Positions 1-7,985 of a stretch of 9,124 bases of DNA are shown here, in pieces. The notes under the pieces are model-generated. The model worked only from the letters and a program-made list of their open reading frames with translations, was not told where the DNA came from and ran no database searches. Made by a program: the position numbers and the translations under genes. The stretch comes from JALOOE01 sp964423545 (GTDB lineage: Bacteria; Chloroflexota; Anaerolineae; CG2-30-64-16), in contig CAYRFV010000237.1 in NCBI GenBank assembly GCA_964423545.1, forward strand, positions 1-9,124, written 5' to 3'. The first letter of the stretch is position 1. Every line of letters starts with the position of its first letter.

Positions 1-185
1 CTGATTACGAGTGGCGCGATTGCGAGCCATGGAACGCCACTGTGGACATTCCTGCAGCGCTGGTTCGGGTCGGCCTCAATGACCTGACTGTGAGTGCCGC
101 CTGGGCTGAATCGCCTCCAACGGGGGAAGATCCACGCCGGCTGTCATTGGGTTTCAGCCGTCTGAAGGTGGCGCCGTCACCGTAA
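1..185 (+). CDS. C-terminal end of an unidentified protein (5' partial), probable beta-sandwich domain
   Basis: The reading frame that starts at base 3 is open from the window edge to a TAA stop at 183-185 and gives 60 residues. Only the end of the gene is present, so no start can be assigned. The translation reads as an ordinary protein: it begins DYEWRDCEPWNATVDIP, continues through VRVGLNDLTVSAAWAESPP, and ends in DPRRLSLGFSRLKVAPSP. The pattern 'polar strand, P-x-x-L-(V/L)-R-x-G-x-N-x-L, then a D-x-R-x-L-(S/A)-(L/V) strand' recalls C-terminal jelly-roll or beta-sandwich domains I associate with Chloroflexota surface and glycosyltransferase-like proteins; this is from memory, not a search. 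The gene converges on the minus-strand 995-residue glycosyltransferase-like gene, with only six bases between the stops. The minus-strand frames over this stretch give arginine- and serine-rich translations that look like shadows. Function unknown. Confidence 0.7.
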   Translation, partial: DYEWRDCEPWNATVDIPAALVRVGLNDLTVSAAWAESPPTGEDPRRLSLGFSRLKVAPSP

Positions 186-200
186 CCGGATCTACGGCGC
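171..200. repeat. 7-bp inverted repeat across the convergent gene ends
   Basis: GCGCCGT (171-177) is exactly complementary in reverse to ACGGCGC (194-200), separated by a 16-base loop. The structure covers both stop codons (TAA 183-185 on plus, TAG 194-192 on minus). A GC-rich stem at a tail-to-tail junction could slow transcription from both sides. However, there is no T-run on either strand, so it is not a classical intrinsic terminator, and a 7-bp match in GC-rich DNA may be chance. Confidence 0.3.
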
Positions 201-3179
201 AGCGATCGTGAGCGGTTGGGCAAGCACGACGGAGTCGCCGGCAGCGCGTCCGCCGGCATCGCTGACGCTGAGGCGTGCGCCGGTGGCCGCGTCGTAGAAC
301 CCGATTCGGACCCGGTAGTCTCCGGGCGCCAAACCCTTCGGCAGGGGGATCGAGTAGGGGTCCGTGATATACTCGCCTGCGGTCCAGCTGGAGGTCGGCA
401 GTGAACCCTGACCCGGCAGGCTGTCCTGCTGCGCCACGATCTGCCCATTGGCATCGAGGATGTGGACAAACACCGTGTAGGAGTGACGAATCCGCCTCAG
501 CGCCTGCCAGTGCAAGACCAGGCTAAAAGTTTCTCCTGCTTTCCACGAACTGCCGCCCGAATCGTGGCCGATGAGGGCGACCGCCTCGCCAAAGGTCGCG
601 GCCATCGGGTGCTGCACCTCCGGCGCACGATAGCTGCGCGGCCTCCCACTCACCTCCACCGATCCCAATGCGATTTCGCCCAGATCCTGCCCGCCCGAAT
701 GCAGGTTCAGGGTTAAGGTGTAGGCGCCGCCGGGACTGGTCGGAGACACCGGCAGGTCGTGCCAGTCGCGCACCACTTCGCCCGTCTCCCAACGGGTTGC
801 CGGATAGCGATCGTTGTTGGGGCCCGACCTTTGGGACACCATCTCCCTGCCCGTAGCTTCTCGCAGCCGGACCTCGATCTGATAGTCGGCGGCCGGCTTG
901 CGCATGGCGCGCCAATAGAGGGTGAGGGGCAACGTATCTCCAGGATTGATCTGGCCGGCAGGCAGATCGTATCCCAAAAGGCACAGGTCTGCCCACGGGC
1001 AGGCGCCGGTGGGTGGAGCATGCTCAGGCGCCACCTCCGGCGGACTGAGCGGCCTGGTGATCTTCAGAGCACCGATCGGAAAACCTGGCCCAGGCTCGGA
1101 GCTGCCGCCGACCGTCGCGGGATAGGTCACTCCCGTCCGCGGATCATACACCACCACGTGAAGCTGATACGGGCCAGGGGCGACTGCCGGCAGCGTGGGT
1201 AGGATGTGGTAGGTGCTCGCGTTCTCACCGGCTGACCAGGTGCGCGTGAACGGGTAGCTGTCACCTACGAGCAGATCGTCCACTTGCCCGGCGAGATGGC
1301 CATCGGGATCGAGCAATCGCAGGCTGGCCTTGAGATCATGATCAACCGGCTGTTGCGCCTGCCAGCGCAGGGCGATCCACGCCGAGCGACCCGCCGGCAG
1401 ATTGTGCTGATCGAGGGCCGCAGCCGATTCGTAGCGATCCGATGCCGTGCGGCCGAATGCAGCCTCCGTGAGAATCACCCTGCCGCCGAACGTGGCGCCA
1501 ATCGGCTCATATGACGATGCCACGCGATAGTCCGGCTCGGCAGGCAGCTCGTAGACCGAGTAAGGCAGCTCAAGGTCGTCGCGAGATTCGATCAGGCGGC
1601 CGTGCTTAGCCATGAGGAAGTCAATGAGGTGCTTGGGATCGGCATAAGTGAGCCAGCCGGACGTCATCGGCGGAGATGCGCGAAGCCAATGGACAACCTG
1701 TCCGAAGTTATGGCCCGATGCCAGCCTGTTGAGTTGGTCGGGTGCGAGTTCCGGGCTTGCACGCACGAAACCGAGTCCGGGTTCTCCCCGGTAAGCAAAA
1801 TCGAGCGTATAGTTGAACGTGGTTCCGTCGTAGAGGGGCGAGAGCGGCAAGATCCAGACCCGGTCGGCGCTCCCCTGTTGGGACAGCAGGTCCGCAATGT
1901 GGATGCTTTCGACCTCAAACGCAACTTCGAGGCCCCGATCGCGCTCCCAGACCGAGAAGTAATCGCGGAGGCCGGTGTAGGCGCCGAGCAGCAGAAACGG
2001 CAGCGGCAGCAGCGCCAGCCCGAAATCAGCGAAGCGCAGCCTTCCGTGGAGACGTGAGGCGAGCCAGGATCGTGCATCGTCCATCGCAAGGACCGGCAGC
2101 AGGCACACGGCCGGCAGCATGCCCAGGCCACGCAAGGAGTGCGGCATGCCCTGCACGCCGAGAACGACCGGCAAGGCAAACAGACCAAGCCAGGCGGTCG
2201 CCCATAGTCGGGGCAGCGATCGCCACTGAATCAGGCTCAGAATGAGGCCGAACAGCAGCCAGGCAGCCAGGAACGGATCCAGCAGTGGCCGCTGAGCCGG
2301 GTTGTGTCTGGGATTGGGATCGCCGCTGACGGCAAACAATCCGATCGTCTTCGCCACGCTCTCTGTGAGTGCTCGCGCCACGCTGCCCTGGTGGTAGCTG
2401 GGGTTCAGCACTGAGACTGAAGAGGCATGGCCCATGAAGCGTTGCGGCTCTCGAATGAAGTACAGGCCCAACGGCGCCGAGACGATCAATGCGGTGATCG
2501 CAATGACGAACAGCGCACGAGTCAGACGCTGACGCGTCGCCTTCGCGCAGCCACACAGCGCGATCCCTGCTGCGCCGACGCCGAACACCAGGAATGGCAG
2601 GACTCGCGCCGAGAGATAGGTGTAGAGGCTGAGACCGACGAAGACACCGCACATTACGACTGTGACCCAGGGGAAGAGGGCGCCCCGGAGCAGCCGATGC
2701 CAGGCGCGCCAGAAGAACGCGAACGCAATCGCTGAGACCAGGGGCAGCATGATGGCCCGAAAGCCAAGCCGACTGAAGGTGATGTGCCAGTAGGAAAGCG
2801 CCGCGAAGGAAGCCGTCCAGAAGCCGAGCCAACGTGAGGCGGCGCCCGGCGCGGGGAAGGCTTCCCGCACCATCCAGTAGATTGCCGGTACGGTCAGAGC
2901 GCCGAGTACTGACGAGGTCAGGCGCAGCGCAAAGGGGGTGGCGCCGAGGAGCGCAGCGCTCACTGCTTGCAGATAGATGAAGAGCGGCTCGCGGCCGCTG
3001 TTGCGCTCGAAGAAGATCGGAAAGCGTCCATTCAGGATTTCCAGAACGTCGAGGCCGTTGGCTGCTTCATCGACGTACAATCCGGGCGGGATCGCATGCA
3101 GCCGATACAGCCGCACCGCGAAGGCCAGGGAGGTCAGCGCCAGTACGATGAGCAAGTCGATCCAGGTCTGGCGGCGCAT
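192..3179 (-). CDS. GT39 (PMT_2/ArnT-like) membrane glycosyltransferase with three C-terminal beta-sandwich modules
   Basis: This 995-residue protein is probably a GT-C fold glycosyltransferase that uses a polyprenyl-phosphate sugar on the outer face of the membrane. The core (about 1-400) has roughly eleven hydrophobic segments. The first outside loop holds the expected acidic pair, D37-E38 in GLYVDEAANGLDVL, followed by GREPLFIYL (62-70). Next come a family-typical SYWHITFSRLGFRAIMLPL (129-147) and MPHSLRGLG (345-353), whose H347 and R350 suit contact with the lipid phosphate. A soluble stretch (about 402-560) leads to three modules at about 561-710, 727-846 and 861-995; the last carries WTAGEYITD, APGDYRVRIGFYD and GARL. 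I chose the ATG at 3179 because GAGGAAAG lies just upstream and the hydrophobic N-terminus follows at once; a start at 3329 would add 50 atypical residues lying inside the preceding gene. The start lies one base after that gene's TGA, so translation is probably coupled. Stop is TAG. Donor and acceptor are unknown. Confidence 0.88.
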   Translation of the reverse strand: MRRQTWIDLLIVLALTSLAFAVRLYRLHAIPPGLYVDEAANGLDVLEILNGRFPIFFERNSGREPLFIYLQAVSAALLGATPFALRLTSSVLGALTVPAIYWMVREAFPAPGAASRWLGFWTASFAALSYWHITFSRLGFRAIMLPLVSAIAFAFFWRAWHRLLRGALFPWVTVVMCGVFVGLSLYTYLSARVLPFLVFGVGAAGIALCGCAKATRQRLTRALFVIAITALIVSAPLGLYFIREPQRFMGHASSVSVLNPSYHQGSVARALTESVAKTIGLFAVSGDPNPRHNPAQRPLLDPFLAAWLLFGLILSLIQWRSLPRLWATAWLGLFALPVVLGVQGMPHSLRGLGMLPAVCLLPVLAMDDARSWLASRLHGRLRFADFGLALLPLPFLLLGAYTGLRDYFSVWERDRGLEVAFEVESIHIADLLSQQGSADRVWILPLSPLYDGTTFNYTLDFAYRGEPGLGFVRASPELAPDQLNRLASGHNFGQVVHWLRASPPMTSGWLTYADPKHLIDFLMAKHGRLIESRDDLELPYSVYELPAEPDYRVASSYEPIGATFGGRVILTEAAFGRTASDRYESAAALDQHNLPAGRSAWIALRWQAQQPVDHDLKASLRLLDPDGHLAGQVDDLLVGDSYPFTRTWSAGENASTYHILPTLPAVAPGPYQLHVVVYDPRTGVTYPATVGGSSEPGPGFPIGALKITRPLSPPEVAPEHAPPTGACPWADLCLLGYDLPAGQINPGDTLPLTLYWRAMRKPAADYQIEVRLREATGREMVSQRSGPNNDRYPATRWETGEVVRDWHDLPVSPTSPGGAYTLTLNLHSGGQDLGEIALGSVEVSGRPRSYRAPEVQHPMAATFGEAVALIGHDSGGSSWKAGETFSLVLHWQALRRIRHSYTVFVHILDANGQIVAQQDSLPGQGSLPTSSWTAGEYITDPYSIPLPKGLAPGDYRVRIGFYDAATGARLSVSDAGGRAAGDSVVLAQPLTIAAP

Positions 3180-3180
3180 A

Positions 3181-5427
3181 TCACTTTCCTCGGATCGTGA
3201 CCTGGGACAGCGCCACGCGATCGCCGGGCCACACGTCCGTTGCACCGGTGACGCGCAGGTTGCGCACAATATCCGGTCGGTACATGCCAACCAACACCTG
3301 GTAGGTTCCCGGCTGGATGGCGTCATCAATGAGAATCTGATGCTCGTCGACGACGATTTCCCCTGGGTCCCATCGGGTGGTGAAGCCCTGTCCTAACACC
3401 GGAGGCTCGTCGACCTGCGCGACTGTCCCGGAGTCATCGACTTTGCTGAGATGAACGAAAACCTTGTAGTCCGCATCTGGGGTGCGCTGGGTGAGCCAGT
3501 AAAGGCGGAGATCGAGGCGATCGCCAGGCTGCAACACGTTCTCCTCGATGTGATAGCCAAGCAGAGTGATCTGGTCTTCGAGCTGTGCCCGGAGGGACAC
3601 GGGCTCGCGTCGCGCGGAAACGAGACCCTGATGGGCAATAGCAAGGACCGCCATCACCAGCAGCGACACGGCGCCTGCCAGCACGATGCGATTGAACGGC
3701 TTTGTACGCGCACCGCCGATGACCAGGACGAGCAGGGCGAACAACGAGACGATGGATGCGAGCTTGCGCAGCAGTGTATCACCCAGGCAAACCTGCACCG
3801 GGTGGTTGCCGGCGGGGATATCGACGGTGATCAGTCCCAACGGATCGCTCGCAGTGATGGATGCGGCCTGGCCCCCCACCGAAGCTCGCCAGCCGGGGAA
3901 GTAGATGCGCGGCAGACGCAGGCTGACCGGTGTGGCGGTCTCGACTCGAAGCGCCAGGCACCGCCCATCCTCGGATATCACCTGAATCAGTGGCTCGGCA
4001 GCCAGCGGCGGCGTCACCGCCGCGTCCGCCGCGCGAGGCCGGACGAGCTCCCATGGGGCATCCCGCATCGCCGCAGGGGTGTAGTCTCCGTAGAGGGGGT
4101 AGCCTTTGGCGCCGCGCGCATAGAGATCGTGCCTGCCGATCTGCGCGTCGGTGATCGGAAGCCAGATAGACGAGTGCTTGGGATCCAGGTTGTGCAGGCT
4201 GGCATAGCTGACGCCTACCGCCAGAAGGATCGCCAGGATCCAGCCGAATGGCCCAGCCAATCGCCTCCAGGTGAACACGGATCCCAACAAGAGCGCGGTG
4301 AGGAAAGACGCCGGCCCCAGGAGCCGCCACGGAAACTGGATGAAGTGAGTGAGCGGTGCGGCTTCCCACAGGCCACGCGCCAGGCTCAGCTGCAGGAAGT
4401 AGAGCATGATCACCAGCGAGGCAATCACGACCATCCTTGAGCGCTTTCCGCGTGGTTGGAGCACGATCGCGAGAATTCCCGCTCCCAGGGCGACCGCCTG
4501 CCACAGGGCGGGGTGGAAGCGCCGCCCACCCCAGAAATCGAATGTCAGGGATCTCTGGAACAGGTCGCCGAGGTCGCGCAGACTGTTGTAGGGCAGGTTC
4601 TCGGGCCCCAGCATATTCCGTTCCAGCCACGTGAAGCTGCGTTCTGCGACCGCAGGCAGCCAGTAGAAGGCGCTGAGACCCAGTCCGAGCCCTATTGCCA
4701 GGAACAGCATGGGGAGCCGTCGCCAGGTTCCCGCGCGCCACGCGAGCAGGGTCAGATAGAGACTCAACAAGGGTAGAACGAAGAGCGCAGTGATGTTGTG
4801 AGCCAGCATCAGCAGAGCGACGAGACCGGCGGAGACCCAAAACCAGACACGGTCATCCGAAGAGATGAGGTGATGCGTCGTCCAAAACACCCAGGGCAGC
4901 AACCCTAACGCAAGCAGCTCCGCGTTGGCTCCTCGCTCGTAGATGTTGAGCAGCAGATACGGGGCGAAGAGGTATGCGAAGCCTGCAACGAGGGCCGCGC
5001 GACGGTCTGCGAAGAGCCAACGGGCATATACGTACATGCCGGCGCCCGCCAGCAGGAGGGCCAGGGTGAAGCCGGCTTTGGCGGCGTTGATCCAACCCAG
5101 GCCGAGCCAGTGAAACGCCAGCGCAGTGTAGCTCGCCAGCGGTGGGTAGAACTGGAACAAGGGGCCACTGTATCCGAAATTGAGCCCCATGGCGACGCGA
5201 GGAAAGAAGACATGCGTGGCCCAAGACTGATCCAACTCGAAGAGGCGATAGACGCCGATCAACATGTCGGCTTCGCTGGTGACGCCGGGCTGCCAGAAAC
5301 CCCTGATTGCAAGAAATGCAGCGAGGCAGAGCACGCCAGTGGCAAGCAGGTCCAGGCGTACACGGCCGATGCGCCTGAGCCATGATGCGCGTGCGGAGCG
5401 CGGCAAGGGCTCAACGAGCGTCGTCAT
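3181..5427 (-). CDS. PTPS-related/YfhO-like polytopic membrane protein with one C-terminal beta-sandwich module
   Basis: This 748-residue protein has about 13-14 hydrophobic segments. The N-terminal half resembles the integral membrane family named in Pfam after 6-pyruvoyl-tetrahydropterin synthase (a historical name; these are GT-C-like membrane proteins, not synthases). Visible signatures are VTSEADMLIGVYRLFELD (49-66), FFPRVAMGLNFGYSGPLFQFYPPL (74-97), and APYLLLNIYERGANAELLALGLLPWVFW (155-182). An outside domain at about 478-550 has IYFPGWRASVGG (508-519) and IPAGNHPVQVCLGD (537-550), as in YfhO-like proteins, followed by two more membrane segments (about 551-600). The tail (614-748) is a beta-sandwich module with WDPGEIVVDE, QPGTYQVLVGMY and LRV. 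I prefer the ATG at 5427, which has AGGA eight bases upstream; an in-frame ATG at 5436 and a TTG at 5463 are alternatives without a well-placed site. It sits 51 bases after the previous gene and one base before the next. A sugar transfer or lipid-linked sugar role is inferred. Confidence 0.85.
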   Translation of the reverse strand: MTTLVEPLPRSARASWLRRIGRVRLDLLATGVLCLAAFLAIRGFWQPGVTSEADMLIGVYRLFELDQSWATHVFFPRVAMGLNFGYSGPLFQFYPPLASYTALAFHWLGLGWINAAKAGFTLALLLAGAGMYVYARWLFADRRAALVAGFAYLFAPYLLLNIYERGANAELLALGLLPWVFWTTHHLISSDDRVWFWVSAGLVALLMLAHNITALFVLPLLSLYLTLLAWRAGTWRRLPMLFLAIGLGLGLSAFYWLPAVAERSFTWLERNMLGPENLPYNSLRDLGDLFQRSLTFDFWGGRRFHPALWQAVALGAGILAIVLQPRGKRSRMVVIASLVIMLYFLQLSLARGLWEAAPLTHFIQFPWRLLGPASFLTALLLGSVFTWRRLAGPFGWILAILLAVGVSYASLHNLDPKHSSIWLPITDAQIGRHDLYARGAKGYPLYGDYTPAAMRDAPWELVRPRAADAAVTPPLAAEPLIQVISEDGRCLALRVETATPVSLRLPRIYFPGWRASVGGQAASITASDPLGLITVDIPAGNHPVQVCLGDTLLRKLASIVSLFALLVLVIGGARTKPFNRIVLAGAVSLLVMAVLAIAHQGLVSARREPVSLRAQLEDQITLLGYHIEENVLQPGDRLDLRLYWLTQRTPDADYKVFVHLSKVDDSGTVAQVDEPPVLGQGFTTRWDPGEIVVDEHQILIDDAIQPGTYQVLVGMYRPDIVRNLRVTGATDVWPGDRVALSQVTIRGK
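3184..3191 (-). promoter_or_regulatory. Ribosome binding site of the 995-residue GT39-like gene
   Basis: On the minus strand GAGGAAAG is followed by TGAT and then ATG (3179-3177). The spacing of four bases and the purine-rich match to the anti-Shine-Dalgarno sequence decide this start over the more distal in-frame one at 3329. The site sits inside the last codons of the upstream gene, whose TGA is at 3183-3181, which fits translational coupling. Confidence 0.75.
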
Positions 5428-5435
5428 GCGGCGCA

Positions 5436-5439
5436 TCCT
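5436..5439 (-). promoter_or_regulatory. Probable ribosome binding site favouring the ATG at 5427
   Basis: AGGA on the minus strand lies eight bases before ATG 5427-5425. The same bases abut or overlap the alternative ATG at 5436-5434 and so could not serve it. The match is short, so this start is preferred but not certain. Confidence 0.4.
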
Positions 5440-5478
5440 GACGCAACCCACGAGAAGGAGCAAGCGTTGCCGAAGCCA

Positions 5479-7767
5479 TCATCGCGTCTGTAGCGCCATC
5501 CCGGGAGACACCTCGACGTCCGCCAGCTTGAGCGAATCGCTTGAGACGGTCGGAAGGCGCTTCTGGGTTTCCGGCTCATAGAGGGCCAGCAACAGCCGAT
5601 ATCTCCCGGCGGGCAGCGTGGTGGGGAGCACAAACGCATACTTGTCCGGGATGTTTTCACCTGGCATCCAGGACGTTGTCCTGCGGAAGCCATCGACAGG
5701 CTCCCGGTCTTGCTGGTGGACAAGATGCCCATCTGCGTCCAGAAGTTGCATGGACACCTTGTAGTTTCTATCAAGGGGGGTCAGCGCCGCCCAGACCAGA
5801 TCCACATACAGGGTCTCGCCTGGCCAGGGAGTGATCTTCTGCGGTTCCGCCTCCCCCGATGCACGCCAACTGATCGAAGACTCGCGCAACGATATCTTGT
5901 CGCCGAATATGCTCTCCACTCGTTGGCCGCGGCGGGATAACCCGTCTTCCGGGGGATTGCGGAACAAGCATAATCGCACGGCCGGGCCAAGCCAATCGCA
6001 TTTCTCCTTGTAGGTCCGATAGCTCAGCGCATGTTCGACCACGCTGTTCGGGTCGCCAGTGGCGTACCGGTAGGGAACCAGCCAGATCCGCTCATACGCT
6101 GAGGCCACTCGCTCGATCTCTTGTGCGTTTGGCTCCTCCGCCTTCTGCTGCCACGGCTCGCGGGCGAAGTAAGTGAGCGGTGGACATTGGCCCCTGCAAT
6201 CGTTGTAGACGCGACTCCGGGCAATGTGCTGATCATCAAGCAGACGATGGTCGAGCACGAGTACGTCACCGGGCAGAGCGTCGCGGCGCACCTGTGCCAT
6301 GGCGCTTCGCAGACCGGAATCCGGATCGTATCTCGCATCCAGCAGGTAGTACCTGTGGAGGGTCCAACCAGCCGCGCCCAGGCTGACCGCGATGACTCCA
6401 GCTGAAATGAGGCCCAGCCGAACCACCGACGCAGGCGGGAAACGATGGTATCGAGCCAGAATCGCGGCGCCCTGCAGCGTGAGGAGTGCAACCGGCGCGA
6501 CCGCTGCAATCGTGTCTGAGGGTGCGCCTTCCAGGTGCGCCCACGCCAGGTCGATCGCAACTCGCTTGAACTCCGACAACGGCCAGACCACGGGCGCATA
6601 CTTCGGGTCCCACACCCAGCTCGCGCCCGGCTCCGCCATGAAGGCGATCATGTTGGCGCCAAAGGTGACGGCGATTCCTTGAACGACGACGCTGAGGAGG
6701 CAGACCACCGCAATCAGCACCGCGGGCCACGTCCGGCGCTGCCCGCTGAGGACCGGTTGCAGCAGGGCGATGATTGGGAAGACCACGAAGGGCAAGTACG
6801 AAATCAGCAGCCTCGGCCCCCAACTCCAGCCGCCGCTCCACGACGGATGGCGGGCGATGAGGAGCAGGTAGGCCAGAAAGGACCCGTACAATAGGAACGC
6901 CTCATACGGATGGCGGCGGGAAAACGGAAGCAAGCTCGCAGCCGATACCAGCACAACCGGCGCGTAGAGCAACAGACCCCTGGCCGGAGAAAACAGCAGG
7001 CCAGCAAGGGGCTCCCACACCCTGTTGGCGGAGATCAACTCGCCAAGCAATGGCCGGTAGTGCCACGATGCCACGCCGATGGCGATCAGGGCGAGGACGG
7101 GCAACAACACGAGCAAAGCGGTCCAATGGGCCCGAGCGCCGTCGAGCTGCGTTTTGCGCCGCTCCCATACATGGAGGCAGAGGTAGGCCAGTCCGAACAC
7201 AAACGCGACCGCAGAGTAGACTCGCGTCACGACGGCGGCGAACCAGCAAAAAAGCGCCAGGCCCAGGGCAAGCATCGTGAAGCGCCGTCCGAAGCGCACG
7301 CTGAAGAAAGCCGCTGCGGCGAGCCACATCGCCATGAACCCTTCCCGGAACAGAACCTTGCTGTAGAACCATAGGGGAGTGGCCAGACCGCAGATCAGGG
7401 CGACCAGGAGTGCAGCTCTCACCTCATAGTGCAGCTCTCTGCCGAGGTGAAACAGCAGCACAGCGGAGGCGGCTGTTGCGGCGATGTTGACGAGGAGCAT
7501 CGCCTGGACCGTGCCGATCCCATTGACGCCGCGCGTTACGGCCAACACGCCGGCAAGCGCCACCGGGAACAGCCCCCCGTGACTGGGCCACCCCGCTCCG
7601 CCCCGGAGCAGTTCGGCGGCGCTGTCAATGTAGATGGCGTCATCGCCGGAGTGAAACACGCCCGAAAAGCTCAGCAGGTACACGCCAAAGAGGAAGCTGA
7701 AGAGCCCAAGAGACAGGATCAGCTCATGTCTGCGGCTCCCATTCGAAGTGATGGGGTTCTGATTCAC
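5479..7767 (-). CDS. GT39/GT-C-like membrane glycosyltransferase with one C-terminal beta-sandwich module
   Basis: This 762-residue protein has about 13 hydrophobic segments in residues 14-468. The first outside loop reads FHSGDDAIYIDSAAELLRGG (38-57), so the acidic pair is D42-D43 rather than the D-E of the 995-residue protein. LLFSPARGLLLYAPVVL (257-273) and WSGGWSWGPRLLISYLPFVVF (310-330) are patterns I recognise from a family of GT39-like proteins with unknown substrates. An outside domain (about 475-610) has two close cysteine pairs, C524/C528 and C590/C600, which could form disulfides. The C-terminal module (about 618-752) keeps WMPGENIPDKY, LPAGRYRLLLALYEPET and KRL. The GTG start at 7767 is the only credible one: in-frame codons upstream contain no ATG and reach a TAG at 7800-7798. 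A 231-bp gap precedes the gene, and it probably begins the transcript with the two downstream genes. Stop is TGA. The sugar and acceptor are unknown. Confidence 0.85.
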   Translation of the reverse strand: MNQNPITSNGSRRHELILSLGLFSFLFGVYLLSFSGVFHSGDDAIYIDSAAELLRGGAGWPSHGGLFPVALAGVLAVTRGVNGIGTVQAMLLVNIAATAASAVLLFHLGRELHYEVRAALLVALICGLATPLWFYSKVLFREGFMAMWLAAAAFFSVRFGRRFTMLALGLALFCWFAAVVTRVYSAVAFVFGLAYLCLHVWERRKTQLDGARAHWTALLVLLPVLALIAIGVASWHYRPLLGELISANRVWEPLAGLLFSPARGLLLYAPVVLVSAASLLPFSRRHPYEAFLLYGSFLAYLLLIARHPSWSGGWSWGPRLLISYLPFVVFPIIALLQPVLSGQRRTWPAVLIAVVCLLSVVVQGIAVTFGANMIAFMAEPGASWVWDPKYAPVVWPLSEFKRVAIDLAWAHLEGAPSDTIAAVAPVALLTLQGAAILARYHRFPPASVVRLGLISAGVIAVSLGAAGWTLHRYYLLDARYDPDSGLRSAMAQVRRDALPGDVLVLDHRLLDDQHIARSRVYNDCRGQCPPLTYFAREPWQQKAEEPNAQEIERVASAYERIWLVPYRYATGDPNSVVEHALSYRTYKEKCDWLGPAVRLCLFRNPPEDGLSRRGQRVESIFGDKISLRESSISWRASGEAEPQKITPWPGETLYVDLVWAALTPLDRNYKVSMQLLDADGHLVHQQDREPVDGFRRTTSWMPGENIPDKYAFVLPTTLPAGRYRLLLALYEPETQKRLPTVSSDSLKLADVEVSPGMALQTR

Positions 7768-7772
7768 CCTGG

Positions 7773-7777
7773 CCCCC
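7773..7777 (-). promoter_or_regulatory. Weak G-rich ribosome binding site before the GTG start at 7767
   Basis: GGGGG on the minus strand lies five bases before the GTG. An AGG is directly adjacent to the start and too close to help. The match is only partial, and a GTG start with a weak site suggests modest initiation. Confidence 0.35.
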
Positions 7778-7955
7778 GGACATTGCGGCGCAGCGCACTA
7801 AGCAGACCCGCGTTGCCGTAGGCTCTTCCTGCCGGTGACCTGACATCGCGCCGCCCACGATCAGCAAACCGGCGATCTCCAATGGTTGAGGTGCGGCAGT
7901 CGCTCATCCTGGCGCATGAGTCGTCTGCGGCTGTCGGGAAGATCATCATCGAGAA

Positions 7956-7985
7956 AGCATAGCATTACAGAAAGCCGATGGCCAA
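7956..7985 (-). promoter_or_regulatory. Candidate sigma-70-like promoter for the 762-residue gene and downstream genes
   Basis: TTGGCC as -35 (7985-7980) and TATGCT as -10 (7961-7956) are separated by 18 bases. The surroundings are somewhat richer in A and T than the rest of the window. Both boxes are imperfect, and Chloroflexota promoter rules are not well defined, so this is only a place to look. Confidence 0.2.

Noticed and set aside
5..469. 154-codon minus-strand frame covering the left edge
   Set aside because: Its arginine- and serine-rich translation is a shadow of the 995-residue gene in another frame, and it overlaps the more protein-like plus-strand C-terminus.
2026..2832. 268-codon minus-strand frame inside the 995-residue gene
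   Set aside because: It is the same DNA read one base out of frame from the membrane core, and the product is arginine-rich and unstructured.
3177..3329. N-terminal extension of the 995-residue protein to 1045 residues
   Set aside because: The added 50 residues are atypical, lie wholly within the preceding gene in another frame, and lack a ribosome binding site, whereas the ATG at 3179 has a strong one.
3451..4440. 329-codon plus-strand frame opposite the 748-residue gene
   Set aside because: Long antisense frames are expected in GC-rich DNA. Its translation is rich in Q, R, H and D with no hydrophobic core, and the minus strand here encodes clear membrane segments.
3779..4840. 353-codon minus-strand frame inside the 748-residue gene
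   Set aside because: Out-of-frame shadow of the membrane segments, with no independent start signal or domain.
7764..7949. 61-codon minus-strand frame as a separate small gene
   Set aside because: No Shine-Dalgarno sequence before ATG 7949, an arginine-rich composition, no recognisable fold, and third codon positions without a clear GC preference. The GTGA overlap alone is not enough.
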